Below are positions 1 through 10,020 of a stretch of DNA of 64,000 bases, piece after piece. The stretch comes from Agarophyton chilense (Eukaryota; Rhodophyta; Florideophyceae; Gracilariales; Gracilariaceae). The stretch is taken from the NCBI GenBank assembly GCA_030374765.1, contig JARGXX010000001.1, positions 1,116,001 to 1,180,000 of the forward strand, written 5' to 3'. Numbering within the stretch: the stretch's first letter is position 1; every line of letters begins with the position of its first letter. The translations under genes were made by a program, and so were the position numbers. The notes beneath the pieces are model-generated. The model did no database searches. It had not been told where the DNA came from and saw nothing but the letters and a program-made list of their open reading frames with translations.

Positions 1-121
1 TTAAGCTCAACAATCTCTTTTCCTATTCGCAGGAAGGCACGAGAGCAGTACTGTACCTGAACTCAATTCCAACTTTCAAAGTTGTGGAAAACAAAAAGGC
101 GGTAGCAACTACATTGAAAGT

Positions 122-1428
122 TTACTTGCTGCTGAAGTTCTTCGAGTATTCCAGTGTTCCTTCCAGCCGTTTCTTGTCTGCAATCTTACGAACCCCCTTC
201 ATGAAGTCTTCATGGATGACGTAATCTCTTTCTTCTCGAATGGCATACAACCCGGCCTCCGTACACACATTTCTTAAATCTGCGCCATTGAATCCATCTG
301 ACAGCTTCACAACTGCTTCATAATCAATGTCTCCATGCTTGGACAATCTTCTAGCGTGTATCTTCAAAATGTCAAGACGCCCTTGCTCGTTCGGTAGCGA
401 GATCTCCATCTTTCGATCCAATCGCCCGGGTCGCAACAGAGCCGGGTCAAGCACGTCTGGACGATTTGTAGCCATTATGAGCTTAACTTTTCCGAGCTCG
501 TCGAATCCATCGAGTTGATTGAGGAGCTCCATCAGAGTTCTTTGAATTTCTCGATCGGCAGAAGTACCCTCCGAGAATCGTCTTCCTCCGATCGCATCAA
601 TCTCATCCATGAATATGACACATGGCTGATGATCGCGGGCATAATTAAACATCTCTCGAATTACGCGCGCACTTTCGCCGATGTATTTATCCACAATCGC
701 TGATGCAACAACCTTCAGGAACGATGCATCCAGATTTGATGAAATAGCTCTTGCTAGAAGCGTCTTTCCTGTTCCAGGAGGACCGTAAAGCAAGACACCT
801 TTCGGAGCCTGTATACCAACTCTCTGGAACAGTTCCGGATTGGTGAGGGGCAATTCTACAACCTCTCTTAGTTGTCTGATCTGTTCGCCAAGTCCACCAA
901 TCTCAGCATAATTTACGCTGCCGGGTTCTTCTGCGAGCATATTGTGAACCAAGGGGTCGACTTCCCTCGGCAGTTGACGCATAATTGTAAGGGTTGTCAT
1001 ATCAAGTGAAACACGAGTTCCCTGAACTAACTTCGTCTTTTCGATTTTGTTCCTGCACCCCACCACGTACCGAGGCCCTGATGATGCCTTGACGATAAAC
1101 CGTTCAGCATCGAGTTGGCGCAATACTTCGCCAATTATTTGTCCAACGCTTTGCAAGGCCTTAAGATCATCCTCAGTTTTGTCGTAATCCTTTTTCAAGT
1201 CCTTTAAATCTTGTCGTAAAGTTCGTACCTATTAGTTGACGAAGAGATGTCAAGGAAGAATGTTTCTAAGCTGGTGAGAAAACGATTCCAAAATTTACGT
1301 CGAAATGTTTGACGTACCTGTGCATCTGCTTCTTTGTGTTCAAGCATCACCCGTCGGTATTCGCGCAGAGCATCTTGTCTAGCCTGATCCGCAGAGCCTG
1401 ATTGAGCAGCAGGCGTTTCGGTCTCCAT
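122..1428 (-). CDS. RPT4: 26S proteasome regulatory ATPase subunit RPT4 (PSMC6)
   Basis: This is one of the six AAA+ ATPases in the base of the 26S proteasome, which unfold ubiquitinated proteins and feed them to the 20S core. There are two exons: 1318-1428 (37 codons from ATG) and 122-1228. The 89-bp intron (1229-1317) has donor GTACGT and ends CTAATAG. Joining across it restores the family's N-terminal coiled coil, reading [19 protein letters not shown]. The spliced protein is 405 aa, close to the roughly 390 aa of human PSMC6. Walker A is GPPGTGKT, Walker B is IFMDEIDA, and the second region of homology includes [18 protein letters not shown]. Near identity to PSMC6 runs the whole length. 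It diverges from the gamma-glutamyltransferase gene, sharing about 375 bp of upstream DNA. Identity is secure; the intron is well supported by phase and homology. Confidence 0.96.
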
Positions 1429-1442
1429 TTGATATATGGGAG

Positions 1443-1543
1443 GACCTTTGGCGTTGCACTTGACGGAGAAGAAGTAGTGTGCAACGACCGCGGGACCTTA
1501 AGTGTTGCACTCGACGGAGAAAAAGCAGCGCGATGACTGTGGG
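1443..1543. repeat. Imperfect 51-bp tandem duplication upstream of RPT4
   Basis: Two copies of about 50 bp lie head to tail with a 51-bp period (1443-1493 and 1494-1543). Both contain GTTGCACT, GACGGAGAA and a purine-rich tail, with scattered substitutions. They sit between the RPT4 start codon (1428) and the GGT start (1804), so they lie in a shared 5' or promoter region. Whether they bind a factor is unknown. Confidence 0.6.
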
Positions 1544-1803
1544 CCTCCGTCTTCCATCATGCTTAGCCGGCACCTTTGGATTGTTGACAGAAAGAAATGA
1601 GCCCCAAATATGAATTTGTTATTTGGAAAATAATTCCTCCAAAAGCACGCATGATGGATATACTTACATTTTTCCTTCCGGTAGTTCCATGCGACCTCTA
1701 CAACCTTTCGGAATATGCACTCACACAGAAATGATCCAGGTATTCGGATTCTTTTACACCGCCATCCGCAGCAGACTAATAACGGCACAAAGAACTTTAA
1801 AAC

Positions 1804-4089
1804 ATGTCCTCCGCTAATGAAGATAATAACACTGTTAGGATTCCTCTCACATCTGCAGAACATGAGAATGAAGATGACGACGATGACCTTGATGCCAACG
1901 GCATAATACAAAACGAAGATCCGCATCGTGCTCTATCACAAACCACACACAATGATATACAGTCGTGGGAAGCCTTCTCAAATCAATTCTCTCGTTTGTG
2001 GTCTAAAGTTCCTCCATCATGGTCTGTCGAAAGAAACCCTATTATAGCTCTAAGACAACTAATGTATCTCGTAGGATTTATAAGTTTGTCTATTTTCGTA
2101 TTTTCAGTTCCTTCACTGCTATACGTCATTTCCCCTCAAGCTCCAACACCCCCGGGTACAGCCCCAAACCTGGATGAAGCAGCTTCTATGATCAAAGGGG
2201 CAAATGGAGCTGTTGCAGCCGATCATCCTCTGTGCAGTGAGCTCGGTGTCAAGGTAATGCGGGACATGAATGGAAACGCAGTAGACGCAATGGTGTCTAC
2301 AGTCTTGTGTCAGGGCGTGCTGGCGCCGTTTGCGTCAGGGCTCGGTGGAGGAGCTTTCATTCTCATACACGACACGCGCTCTGCAACGTCACGGTTCTAC
2401 GACGCAAGGGAAACCGCACCGATGGCTGCTACCACTAAGTTGTTTCGGAACGCGTCTTCCTCACGATTTGGAGGTTTAGCCATTGCTGTCCCTGGAGAAC
2501 TGCGGGGCTTGTACATGGCCCACAAAGACTGGGGTACTTTGGAATGGAAAGAGGTTGTTGATCCAGTTGTTGAAGTTGCTGAGAATGCAAAGGTAGGGCA
2601 GTTCTTAGGCATAAAATTGAAGCAGATGAATGAAACTGTGTTTTCTTCTTCATCGTTGCGGAAGATCTTCACCAAAACTGTTCCAACACAGAAGACGAAA
2701 ACAGAAAAAGATGCCGTCGCAGCAGTTGAACTTGCTGGAGTTAGACGCAATGTCAACGTCAGCAATGACCTTAGTACCAATTTCCGAGGTGTCATTGAGA
2801 CTTTGGCAGATGAATCTGTGGTCACTGATGCTAATGATAAAGATCAGCATGGAGTGAGCTTAGACAAGGAAAATGAAATCGGCAATGATACTTACAAAAT
2901 TGTTCTATTAGAGGCTGGGGATGACCTCGGGAACATGGAGTTGGTGAACACGCTGAAAGCTATCGCCTTGAATGGCCCAGATGCGTTTTATGTTAACCTT
3001 AGTACAAAAATCGCCGAGGAAGTCAGAGCTGCGGGGGGCGTTATGACCGCCGATGACATCAAACGTTATCAGGTGAAGTCAAGGAAGGTGTTTTCAAGCT
3101 CCTATCAGGGTTTCACGGTTATCGGCGCCCCTTTGCCAAGCACAGGAGGTATGAGCATTGGAATGGCTTTAAACATGATTCTTGAAATGCGATTTCGAAA
3201 GAAAGGCCGAAACAGTTTAACATATCAGTTGTTGACAGAGACCCTAAAATGGGTGTTCGGTGCACGCATGGGTCTAGGGGACCCAGATTATGTGCCAGGG
3301 GCAGAATGGAACGCGCGTCGGATGTTAACTCGAAGAGAGGCTGTTAAGCGTGCGTTTCGGGTAAGAGAAGACCGAACGTATGAACCAAATTTCTACTCAA
3401 AGCGGATAAGTACATCTATATTGGAAGGAGGAACGTCGCACGTAAGTGTACTTGACAAGAACGGAACTGCAGTGTCAGTGACATCTTCCATAAATCTCCC
3501 ATTCGGAGCTGGTTTGGTTTCAGAGAGCACTGGAGTTCTCTTAAATGATCAAATGGATGCTTTCACAACCTCACTGACAAGAGCAAACGCATATGGAATG
3601 TACCCATCTCCAGAGAATATTGTGAAAGGCGGAAAGCGACCCATATCGTCTATGTGTCCAACTATAATCCTGTATAAGGGCGAAGTATACATGATCGTTG
3701 GCGGCTCTGGAGGCCCGAAGGCAACGAGTGGAGTATTGCAGACTATTCTCAATGTTCTCGATTTTGGCGACCGTCTTGCTGAGAGCATAAGTGCGCCAAG
3801 AATCCATCATCAGTTGGTTCCGAATGAGATTTCCATCGAAGCGGCAAATAGCACCACATGTGAGGAGGCTCATGCTTTCTTGAGACCAAATGAGGGCAAT
3901 GGTGAGCATGGCTGGCCGTACTGGAAGAGCGTTTGTGTCGCGTTGAAGGAAAACGGGCATCACGTCGTGGGCCCAGCCGTGCACGGCGCAGTGCAAGCTA
4001 TCTTGGCTCCAGATGCACTGGGCAGAGGAGAAGGGCTTGTTTACGCAGCGAGTGACCCTAGAAGGATAGGAAAAGCTGCTGCGTATTGA
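1804..4089 (+). CDS. Gamma-glutamyltransferase, membrane-anchored
   Basis: A gamma-glutamyl transpeptidase of the Ntn-hydrolase superfamily, which removes or transfers the gamma-glutamyl group of glutathione and its conjugates, usually at an extracytosolic face. It is a single 761-aa exon. Residues 1-80 are acidic and cytosolic-like, 87-109 form one hydrophobic signal-anchor (MYLVGFISLSIFVFSV), and the rest is the catalytic ectodomain. The family block GLGGGAFILIHD, the autoprocessing and catalytic Thr in GGTSHVSV (about T544), and the oxyanion-side GGSGGPKATSG are visible. Residues of about 285-360 form an Asn/Asp-rich insertion not usual in the family. Type II topology matches animal GGT1. 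The upstream in-frame region has no better ATG. Identity is secure; vacuolar versus surface location cannot be read from sequence. Confidence 0.93.
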   Translation: MSSANEDNNTVRIPLTSAEHENEDDDDDLDANGIIQNEDPHRALSQTTHNDIQSWEAFSNQFSRLWSKVPPSWSVERNPIIALRQLMYLVGFISLSIFVFSVPSLLYVISPQAPTPPGTAPNLDEAASMIKGANGAVAADHPLCSELGVKVMRDMNGNAVDAMVSTVLCQGVLAPFASGLGGGAFILIHDTRSATSRFYDARETAPMAATTKLFRNASSSRFGGLAIAVPGELRGLYMAHKDWGTLEWKEVVDPVVEVAENAKVGQFLGIKLKQMNETVFSSSSLRKIFTKTVPTQKTKTEKDAVAAVELAGVRRNVNVSNDLSTNFRGVIETLADESVVTDANDKDQHGVSLDKENEIGNDTYKIVLLEAGDDLGNMELVNTLKAIALNGPDAFYVNLSTKIAEEVRAAGGVMTADDIKRYQVKSRKVFSSSYQGFTVIGAPLPSTGGMSIGMALNMILEMRFRKKGRNSLTYQLLTETLKWVFGARMGLGDPDYVPGAEWNARRMLTRREAVKRAFRVREDRTYEPNFYSKRISTSILEGGTSHVSVLDKNGTAVSVTSSINLPFGAGLVSESTGVLLNDQMDAFTTSLTRANAYGMYPSPENIVKGGKRPISSMCPTIILYKGEVYMIVGGSGGPKATSGVLQTILNVLDFGDRLAESISAPRIHHQLVPNEISIEAANSTTCEEAHAFLRPNEGNGEHGWPYWKSVCVALKENGHHVVGPAVHGAVQAILAPDALGRGEGLVYAASDPRRIGKAAAY

Positions 4090-4570
4090 AAATAATGGAT
4101 ATATGTCGTACATTGAGCGTCCTAAAATCTTGTCGTATCGCATTAGGTTGTGATGACGCTTACAATTTCTCGTTGACGCTTGTCAAGAATTCTGATCTAG
4201 TAAGCATGATGAGGCTACGAACATGCTGAAAACTAAAACTTCTAACTCAACTAATCTCTGACTAGGAAGCTCTCTGATCACCGTTGCACCTCATTGTTTG
4301 TAAACCACCTTCTGTAATCGTGAACGAGAATTTCAGGAGCTATGCATGATCGCAGAGCAACGAGATGAATCTGGAAGCGAGAGGAAACAAATGTTTTGAA
4401 AAACAGGTCGTGTGCCTTGTCAACCACGGTAGATCTGCCGATTTGGTTCATTTCGTTTTCCAGCCTGCTCGTCGAAGTGGTTGGGCACAGGGCGTTGGTA
4501 ATGTAGCGCACCATTACGCTTGGCTTACATGGTTCTTTGCATGAGTTGGTCGCACCCACGTACCACAAAT

Positions 4571-5248
4571 TCAGAACTCTAAGATTGGTTCACCCACATT
4601 CGACATTTTAGGAACATTGCACTTCAAATTGAATCTCTTGCTGAGAACAATCTTGAACAACTTTTGCACGTTTATAGAATGTGAAGATGATGTGAAAATG
4701 AGCGGACTTCGCATAGCCTTTGCAAAAGTTCTCGCATGAGCGATCATGTCACGTTGCTTGTCCATACTAAGACTTGCAAACAAGTCGAATTTCGTACCAA
4801 CCAAGAATGGAATAAAAGTTTGATTGAATCCTCGTGCCTGTCTATACCATTCTTGAATACTTCGCAGAGTTACTCGCCTGGTTAGGTCAAACATAAAAAG
4901 AATGGCAGCAGCATCAGCACAAACAAGAGGAATCATTTGATTAAATTCATTCTCACCACCACCCAAATCAAAGATAGTAAACGTCACAGTTCTTTCTCGC
5001 ATGGATATGATCTTCTCCATGAAATTGATTCCAAGCGTCTGAATGTAATCTTCGTCGAACTTGTTTTCAACATACTTCACCATCAGAGACGTCTTACCAA
5101 CGTATGAATCTCCAAGCATTCCAACCTTCAACTGAAGATTCTTGGGCCCTTTTGCCTTTGACATGCGCCCAGCTGTTGGGGACGGGCCTGGTTGACTAGA
5201 ACCCTGTTGTGTGTCCTTGGAATCATCATTGCTCGCCGACGCAGACAT
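4571..5248 (-). CDS. Spg1/Tem1-type small GTPase
   Basis: A Ras-superfamily GTPase of the Spg1/Tem1 group, which in fungi triggers the septation or mitotic-exit network and has plant homologues of less certain role. It is 225 aa in one exon. After a Ser/Gln-rich N-terminus of about 35 residues come G1 GDSYVGKTSLMVKYVE, the subgroup-typical DEDYIQTLGINFMEK switch I, G3 DLGG, and G4 as the variant GTKFD (canonical NKxD), as in Spg1. The segment FMFDLTRRVTLRSIQEWYRQ is also characteristic. Switch II reads DLGGGENEF where relatives usually have DLGGQREF, a possible change in hydrolysis behaviour. No C-terminal prenylation cysteine is present, as in other Spg1 proteins. It ends 481 bp from the convergent GGT gene, and that gap shows nothing else. 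Confidence 0.92.
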   Translation of the reverse strand: MSASASNDDSKDTQQGSSQPGPSPTAGRMSKAKGPKNLQLKVGMLGDSYVGKTSLMVKYVENKFDEDYIQTLGINFMEKIISMRERTVTFTIFDLGGGENEFNQMIPLVCADAAAILFMFDLTRRVTLRSIQEWYRQARGFNQTFIPFLVGTKFDLFASLSMDKQRDMIAHARTFAKAMRSPLIFTSSSHSINVQKLFKIVLSKRFNLKCNVPKMSNVGEPILEF

Positions 5249-6316
5249 CTTTATCTAGGGACGCAGGCACAGATTGGATTCGATAGTTGATGCTTAAGGG
5301 GATGATCCTTTTCAAGTGAGAACTGTGGGCGAAGTGCCTTCGACAGGTGGCGAACACCGAAACCGGTAGAAAACCAAACGAATTGGACGAACGCCAGGTG
5401 GCCAGGGACCCTCTCTCATGGTTTTGGGCCGAGACTGGTTACATGGTTCTCGTGATGTGGGACATACACAATACACACAACCAATGTGGTGAACAGCGTG
5501 AAATTAATATTAATCATAAATTGATCTCGACACGTTGCGGTCTGCAAGACCAAGGCACAGATTCCGCTCAAGGTCATAAAATTTAGTTTTGTGAAATATT
5601 TAAGAATAATGCTACTGTTTTTGAAAAAAAGAAAACCTATCCTTTATTCTGGTTAAAGAACATGCATTTGACTTCATTTTTGTTTATAAGAGTCCTTTAT
5701 AAAGCCCTAGCTCACAAACGACTCATATGATTTGAAAGTGAGCGCCATTTTTGAACATTGCTCTATGTAAACCCTCATATTCCTCCTTCCCATTCTTTAA
5801 AACATTGCCAATATCACCCTATTGCTTTTAGACAAACGTTCAAGCCCAATAACATCACAACATATTCTGGGTTACTCAAACATGGTTGAGTGTCGTGAAA
5901 CAGCCCCAGTGCCAATTCAGGATACCTTAATTCATGTCTGTCAATCCGCAATTTTCCCGATCTCCAAAGCTCTCATATCGAGCAGTCTCTAAAATGATTA
6001 TCGTCACAGAATCCCAGCTTTATCGAGCAGTGGACGGAAGAATCAATTTCAAAAGCGACACGCGCAACTGCAAGCCGATATTACCAAAAGTCAAAGATCA
6101 ATTCATTTGTGACACAGAACTTCATTTTTACAAAAAAAAGACACCATTGTCCCCAAAATGATTCAAACATTTGGTGTATATGTATGTCAAAAGCCTACCA
6201 TAAAATCGTAAAGCATCCTAACCGACCGTAGACGGTTCCGCTCGAAACGAAAAAGTTAGAAATTTCTTGAAACGGTTGACACAAACATAAAAGAAATACA
6301 AAATAGAGTCCGCTTG
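5249..6316. other. Gap without a supported gene
   Basis: This stretch upstream of the Spg1 gene is rather AT-rich and has only short open frames of no recognisable character (for example 5347-5586 and 5934-6161 on the plus strand). I see no repeat, RNA gene or transposon signature. Confidence 0.5.
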
Positions 6317-6700
6317 TCAGATATTCAAAATTGACGAGACTGGCTTTTCCACATAAACTGGATGCCGTGCAAGGTCCAAAGCACTCCTTGATGCCAACAG
6401 GAGATCAAATTCAGTGCAGCTAAAGTAGGCATGTAATGCGCAGCACGTGACATTTTTGCTCGTAGTTTCCGCTGGTGGTACGATATGGACATCTTTGGTT
6501 GTACTACCAGTAGTACCGTCAAACTATAGGGTTAGAGCAGATGAAACTCGCGAAACACCATTTTGTTACCTATCCATTGAATAGAAATGTGTCTCATCGC
6601 GCCTCTGCTGGATTTGACGAAACATATACATTCAATGCATGCATCGTTTTGTGAAAGAGACTCAAGTATTGGGTACACGATTAAAGTACATATGTTACAC
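6317..6700 (-). pseudogene. Decayed or cryptic coding sequence, unknown family
   Basis: The 3' part (6317-6523, 69 codons to a TGA) reads as ordinary protein, starting FDGTTGSTTKDVHIVPPAET and ending PVYVEKPVSSILNI. It follows a pyrimidine-containing CCTATAG that could be a splice acceptor. Upstream, another frame continues with coding-like character (LFHKTMHALNVYVSSNPAEAR) but meets a TGA and a TAG before the junction. That means either an unresolved intron or a broken gene. Bases 6325-6738 also carry a frame open except for one stop, but its composition is less protein-like. Family unknown. The neighbouring plus-strand relic suggests the block is degenerating. Confidence 0.3.
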
Positions 6701-6959
6701 ATTGGGAGGGTATAAACCTCATTCAACGTACAGGGCACTCAAACTGATGCGCGACGAGAAAAACCTTCTGGTTTGATTACCAGCGCACATCAGTCAAAGC
6801 ACAAAAGTTTTCAATTGTACGGTCTTTTAGCCGTTCAATAACAAAGATAGAAAGTTCGTGATCGGAAGAACGATTTCGTGTTTAGGCGACCAGAAAAACT
6901 ATAAGTACACTCCGTGTGACATCTTGTCACAAGTTTACTAAACTGCGGTGTGCTACAGT

Positions 6960-7481
6960 AATTTCATCAAAGGATTTGAAGCATGCAGGTTGTGGAATCA
7001 TCACCGAGAAACGGCCAACCCCGAACTTATTTTTGAGACGGAAATCACCAATAACGAAGGAGAAAAGTCGCGTGAGAAGGCGTTTTAAACATTTGTGGAT
7101 CTTTTCAAGGATTTTACGTCGTAATATGGATGAAGAGGTGCTAGAACATTGAACCTTGGTGACACAAAAACAGCATTACTTACCTCTGCACAGGTATTGT
7201 CTGCGCTAAAGAAGCGCAGTGACGATCGAAAAACTGCCAAAATGCTGCGCGCTGATTGCAAAGCAAATGCTGAGATGTGAAGACAATAGAGGGAGTTGGC
7301 AGCTTCAAAGAAAGATGCATAGTATAAGAAGCTGGTACAAGAGCAATCACAATATTCACTGTTGTTGCAGAACCGGCTCAATCGTCAGCGTTTATTTATC
7401 GTAATGCGTGCCGGTCGAAGGTTACGGGCGTGGCTCAATAGGCAGAAAAGGGCGGAGAATACTCTCGTTACAATGCATTAG
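6960..7481 (+). pseudogene. Decayed coiled-coil-like gene with in-frame stops
   Basis: A single plus-strand frame keeps a protein-like composition for about 520 bp but is broken by about six stops (TAA, TAA, TGA, TGA, TAG, TAG). Recognisable stretches in order are NFIKGFEACRLWNHHRETA, PELIFETEITNNEGEKSREK, TALLTSAQVLSALKKRSDDR, KKLVQEQSQYSLLLQNRLNR and LRAWLNRQKRAENTLV. The last parts look like an amphipathic coiled coil. No frame shift is needed between the pieces, which suggests a recent loss. A multi-exon gene whose introns remove the stops is possible: CAG/GTATTG lies at about 7193 and TTGTTGCAG at about 7370. Family not recognised. Confidence 0.4.
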
Positions 7482-7590
7482 AGGCTTCAAAAGTAAGGAC
7501 TTTGTTGTGTGTTCCAGAATTTCTGCGGTTTGTAGTTCTTAAAAGGATACTGTCCTGGACATTTGTTTTTCATACATTGTGCGTTTTCCT

Positions 7591-8051
7591 TCATTGATAG
7601 CTACGAGAACTCGTAGCTGGGAAGTAGACAGAAATGAAATGTCCTTTCCAAGAATCAGGGATTTCGGGGGTGGGGAAGTAGAATCGAATTAAAATCTTCA
7701 GAATCTGTCCCACAATTGCACACCTGAAGATACTGTATCCATAGAAAACGTCGATGAGCTGTGCTTGCTTTTCCGTGAGTCGAACACAGCACCATGACGC
7801 ACATGGATACATAGCGTACACGTGTGACTTGGGATGGAATAGTTGGGATTTCCATGCAGCTCTGATACATACCTTCATACTTCGGGTTTGAATCGATGCA
7901 CGTTGCCGTGGATCCGAAAGCTGGGGGGATTGACGAGGACAAACCCAAGCTCATTTTCTTTAAGTGAGACGTTCCGCAGAGCAACCGCTTGCGACTGTGT
8001 TTTTGATCGACAAATGTTGAGCTCGCCAATTTTGAAAGTATCGAACTCGTT
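7591..8051 (-). CDS. Cryptic or decaying two-segment gene, unknown
   Basis: Two coding-like segments lie head to tail on the minus strand. Segment one (7881-8051) includes DTFKIGELNICRSK, SLKENELGFVLVNPPSFRIH and ends RFKPE next to a GTATGA donor. Segment two (7591-7827) includes VRLTEKQAQLIDVFYGYSIF and ends PATSSRSYQ before TGA. They join in phase 0 across a 53-bp gap ending CCCAAG, short for an intron here; a one-base frameshift is the alternative. The segment-one frame continues upstream to an ATG at 8116 that overlaps the DTW gene antisense, but a TGA intervenes just before 8051. The alternation of strands and short hydrophobic stretches hint at a small beta-rich domain. I cannot name a family, and it may be a pseudogene. 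Confidence 0.33.
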
Positions 8052-8074
8052 TCACGTTATATCCTTGATGCAAA

Positions 8075-9119
8075 ATGCTTCGTAGACTATGTCGGAGCCG
8101 ACTCTTTTTTCCGTCATTATGCTCTTTTCCGAAACAAAGCCACGCACATCGGCACGTGCCCCATCGTCTTTTCTCTCAAGAAGTCTTGGAAACAAGCCGA
8201 AACGCAAGCGATGACCTTGATCACTTCACTCAATCCATACGCCCCCATTTACCTTCCATTGCTCAGAAGATGTTGAAAGACGGTTTGCTCCACAAACTGA
8301 AGAACGATAGCAGTTCTATAAATCGCCAAATAATTCTCCAAAGCTATATGGAACTATGCCGATCCGCTGAAGAAAGGCACGAAACTGTTGTATCATTCAG
8401 TCTTCTGCAAAACCACCAAAGGTTGTTTGAAAATGCATGCGAGAAATGTTTATACAGTATGGCCAAATGCATATGCCCAGACATAGAACAGACGTCACCT
8501 CACCATAAATTGTGGGTTTTTCAACATCATTGCGAATATGGACGACCAAACAACACTGGAAGCCTTCTCTGTCTTGTCGCTCAGGCAAGGCGTACTATCC
8601 GAGGACTGAGGGACCAAGAGCAGCTGCTCTTGAACCATGTTGCGGAACGACAGAATTCCGTTGTCGTTCTTTTCCCAGCAGACTGTGCGCTAACGATTCA
8701 AGAATATAAAACTCAACGTGCGGCCAACATTGGCGATAAAACCGAGACCGAGCCTTTAACCTTGATTCTTTTGGATGGAACTTCACGCCAGGCCAAGAAT
8801 CTTGACCGATTTATGCCCAGTTCGATCCCAAGGGTTCGCGTCGGTAAAGGTTCTGTAAAGTCTTGGCTCGATCCGATCCGAAAACAAACGGAGCAACATC
8901 GTGTATGCACCGCTCAAGGTAAGTTTTTTAATCTCTTGATTCTTCTTTTATTCGCTAGTGAACGTGCTCTAATCAAGTTTGTCTGTTCTTTTGGCAGCTG
9001 CAGCGATGGTTCTTGAAGAATTGGGTGATATCAAAGCAAGCAAAGTTATCGAGAATGCTGTTCGACAAGTTGTTCGTGTTTCCTGCTCTCACAGGACACA
9101 GTATATGGGCACTGGTTAG
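8075..9119 (+). CDS. DTW-domain tRNA-uridine aminocarboxypropyltransferase-like protein
   Basis: DTW-domain proteins (TapT, DTWD1/2) transfer a 3-amino-3-carboxypropyl group from S-adenosylmethionine to uridine in tRNA, making acp3U. Exon 1 is 8075-8918 and exon 2 is 8998-9119, separated by a 79-bp intron (GTAAGT...TTTTGGCAG). The spliced product is 321 aa. The N-terminus MLRRLCRSRLFF is a classic mitochondrial presequence. Motifs in order are SMAKCICPDIE (metal-site-type cysteines), HHCEYGRPNNTGSL, LLDGTSRQAKNL (the DTW-like motif), and EQHRVCTAQ-AAAMVLEEL, which the splice restores. The start of this gene lies only 24 bp from the cryptic minus-strand gene. Family assignment is good; organelle targeting is inferred. 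Confidence 0.88.
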
Positions 9120-9699
9120 TAATACTTTGACAACGAGAGCGAGTAGTCTCTTACGGATTATGCCCGCCCTCTTTGACAGTGGTGCAAAGTATTCGCCAAT
9201 CCCCAATGGATGCGAGTACCGGTATTAGATCAGATTAAGTCACGGCCAAATCTGCTGTCGATATGGTTCCCGATGTCTTCGGACACAAGGATCACATGAC
9301 CATGCTCATTTCCTCGGGGGAAATATTGCGTTCAACATAGTGGTGGAACATGCCTTCTCACGAGAAGCAGGGGTCGTTTTTTCCTTGGGCTATCAAATAT
9401 GCGTAAAGTAATGTAAGGAAAATACAGCGAATTAGTAAAGACTGCGAATACATAGGAAATCGTTTAGATGGGAGCCAAAAATCTATGAATATGAAATGAG
9501 ATTCTGAATTGTCCTGACTTTTGGCGTAGAAGATGAAAGGAGAGTAGATATTGAGAATGATTGTACGCAGATATTCCAATACTGCTTACCAAAAAGAAAG
9601 AATAGTTATGACGTTTACAAAGAGGAGTGAGTAGTGGGGGTGAAGCCATATCGCAGACAAGATTCTGCACTTTTAACTAGGATGGATGTAGCCCTCCCA
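9120..9699. other. Gap without a supported gene
   Basis: The region between the convergent DTW and small secreted protein genes shows only short frames without protein character and no repeat of note. It probably holds both 3' ends. Confidence 0.5.
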
Positions 9700-10020
9700 C
9701 TAAAAACCCCAGACCTCAGAGTCGACATCACAGGATTTGATTTCCTTCATGCGTGAGATAATATCACACGTCTTGGTATCACCTCTGATGATGATGATTC
9801 CAATGAAATCATGAGCAGCTTGAACTCTGCCAGACCAAGAATTAGAAGAGGAGGAAGCAAGCTGATCTATCTCGATAGCGACGTCAGAGGGTTTGTAGCG
9901 ATTTCGGACAGACGCAACAAAAGTGAAATACGGTCTTGAAGGAAGTTGAGCGGGTCGAGAACTAACGACCGCCGCAATGAAAAGTAAACAAATGGAGAGG
10001 AATATAGTCATATTTGACAT
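9700..10020 (-). CDS. Small secreted protein, I9-inhibitor-like (copy A)
   Basis: A 106-aa protein with a signal peptide (MSNMTIFLSICLLFIAAVVS, cut near SSRP) and a mature domain of about 80 residues. It is paralogous to the gene at 38318-38626. Both share TF-ASV near the start, SN-WSGRV in the middle, TCDII and KSC-DSE near the end, with two conserved cysteines. The order of predicted elements is strand YFTFVASV, helix PSDVAIEIDQLA, strands GRVQAAHDF and GIIIIRG, helix CDIISRMKEI, strand CDVDSEVW. It resembles the beta-alpha-beta-beta-alpha-beta ferredoxin-like fold of subtilisin propeptides and free I9 protease inhibitors. No protease domain follows, so a stand-alone secreted inhibitor is possible. 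The paralogy is seen directly; the I9 resemblance is inference. Confidence 0.75.
   Translation of the reverse strand: MSNMTIFLSICLLFIAAVVSSRPAQLPSRPYFTFVASVRNRYKPSDVAIEIDQLASSSSNSWSGRVQAAHDFIGIIIIRGDTKTCDIISRMKEIKSCDVDSEVWGF

Noticed and set aside
1498..1926. 142-codon minus-strand frame
   Set aside because: It overlaps the GGT start and promoter and has a Cys/Phe-rich composition without protein logic; a shadow frame.
3571..4143. 190-codon minus-strand frame inside GGT
   Set aside because: It is wholly antisense to a well-conserved catalytic domain.
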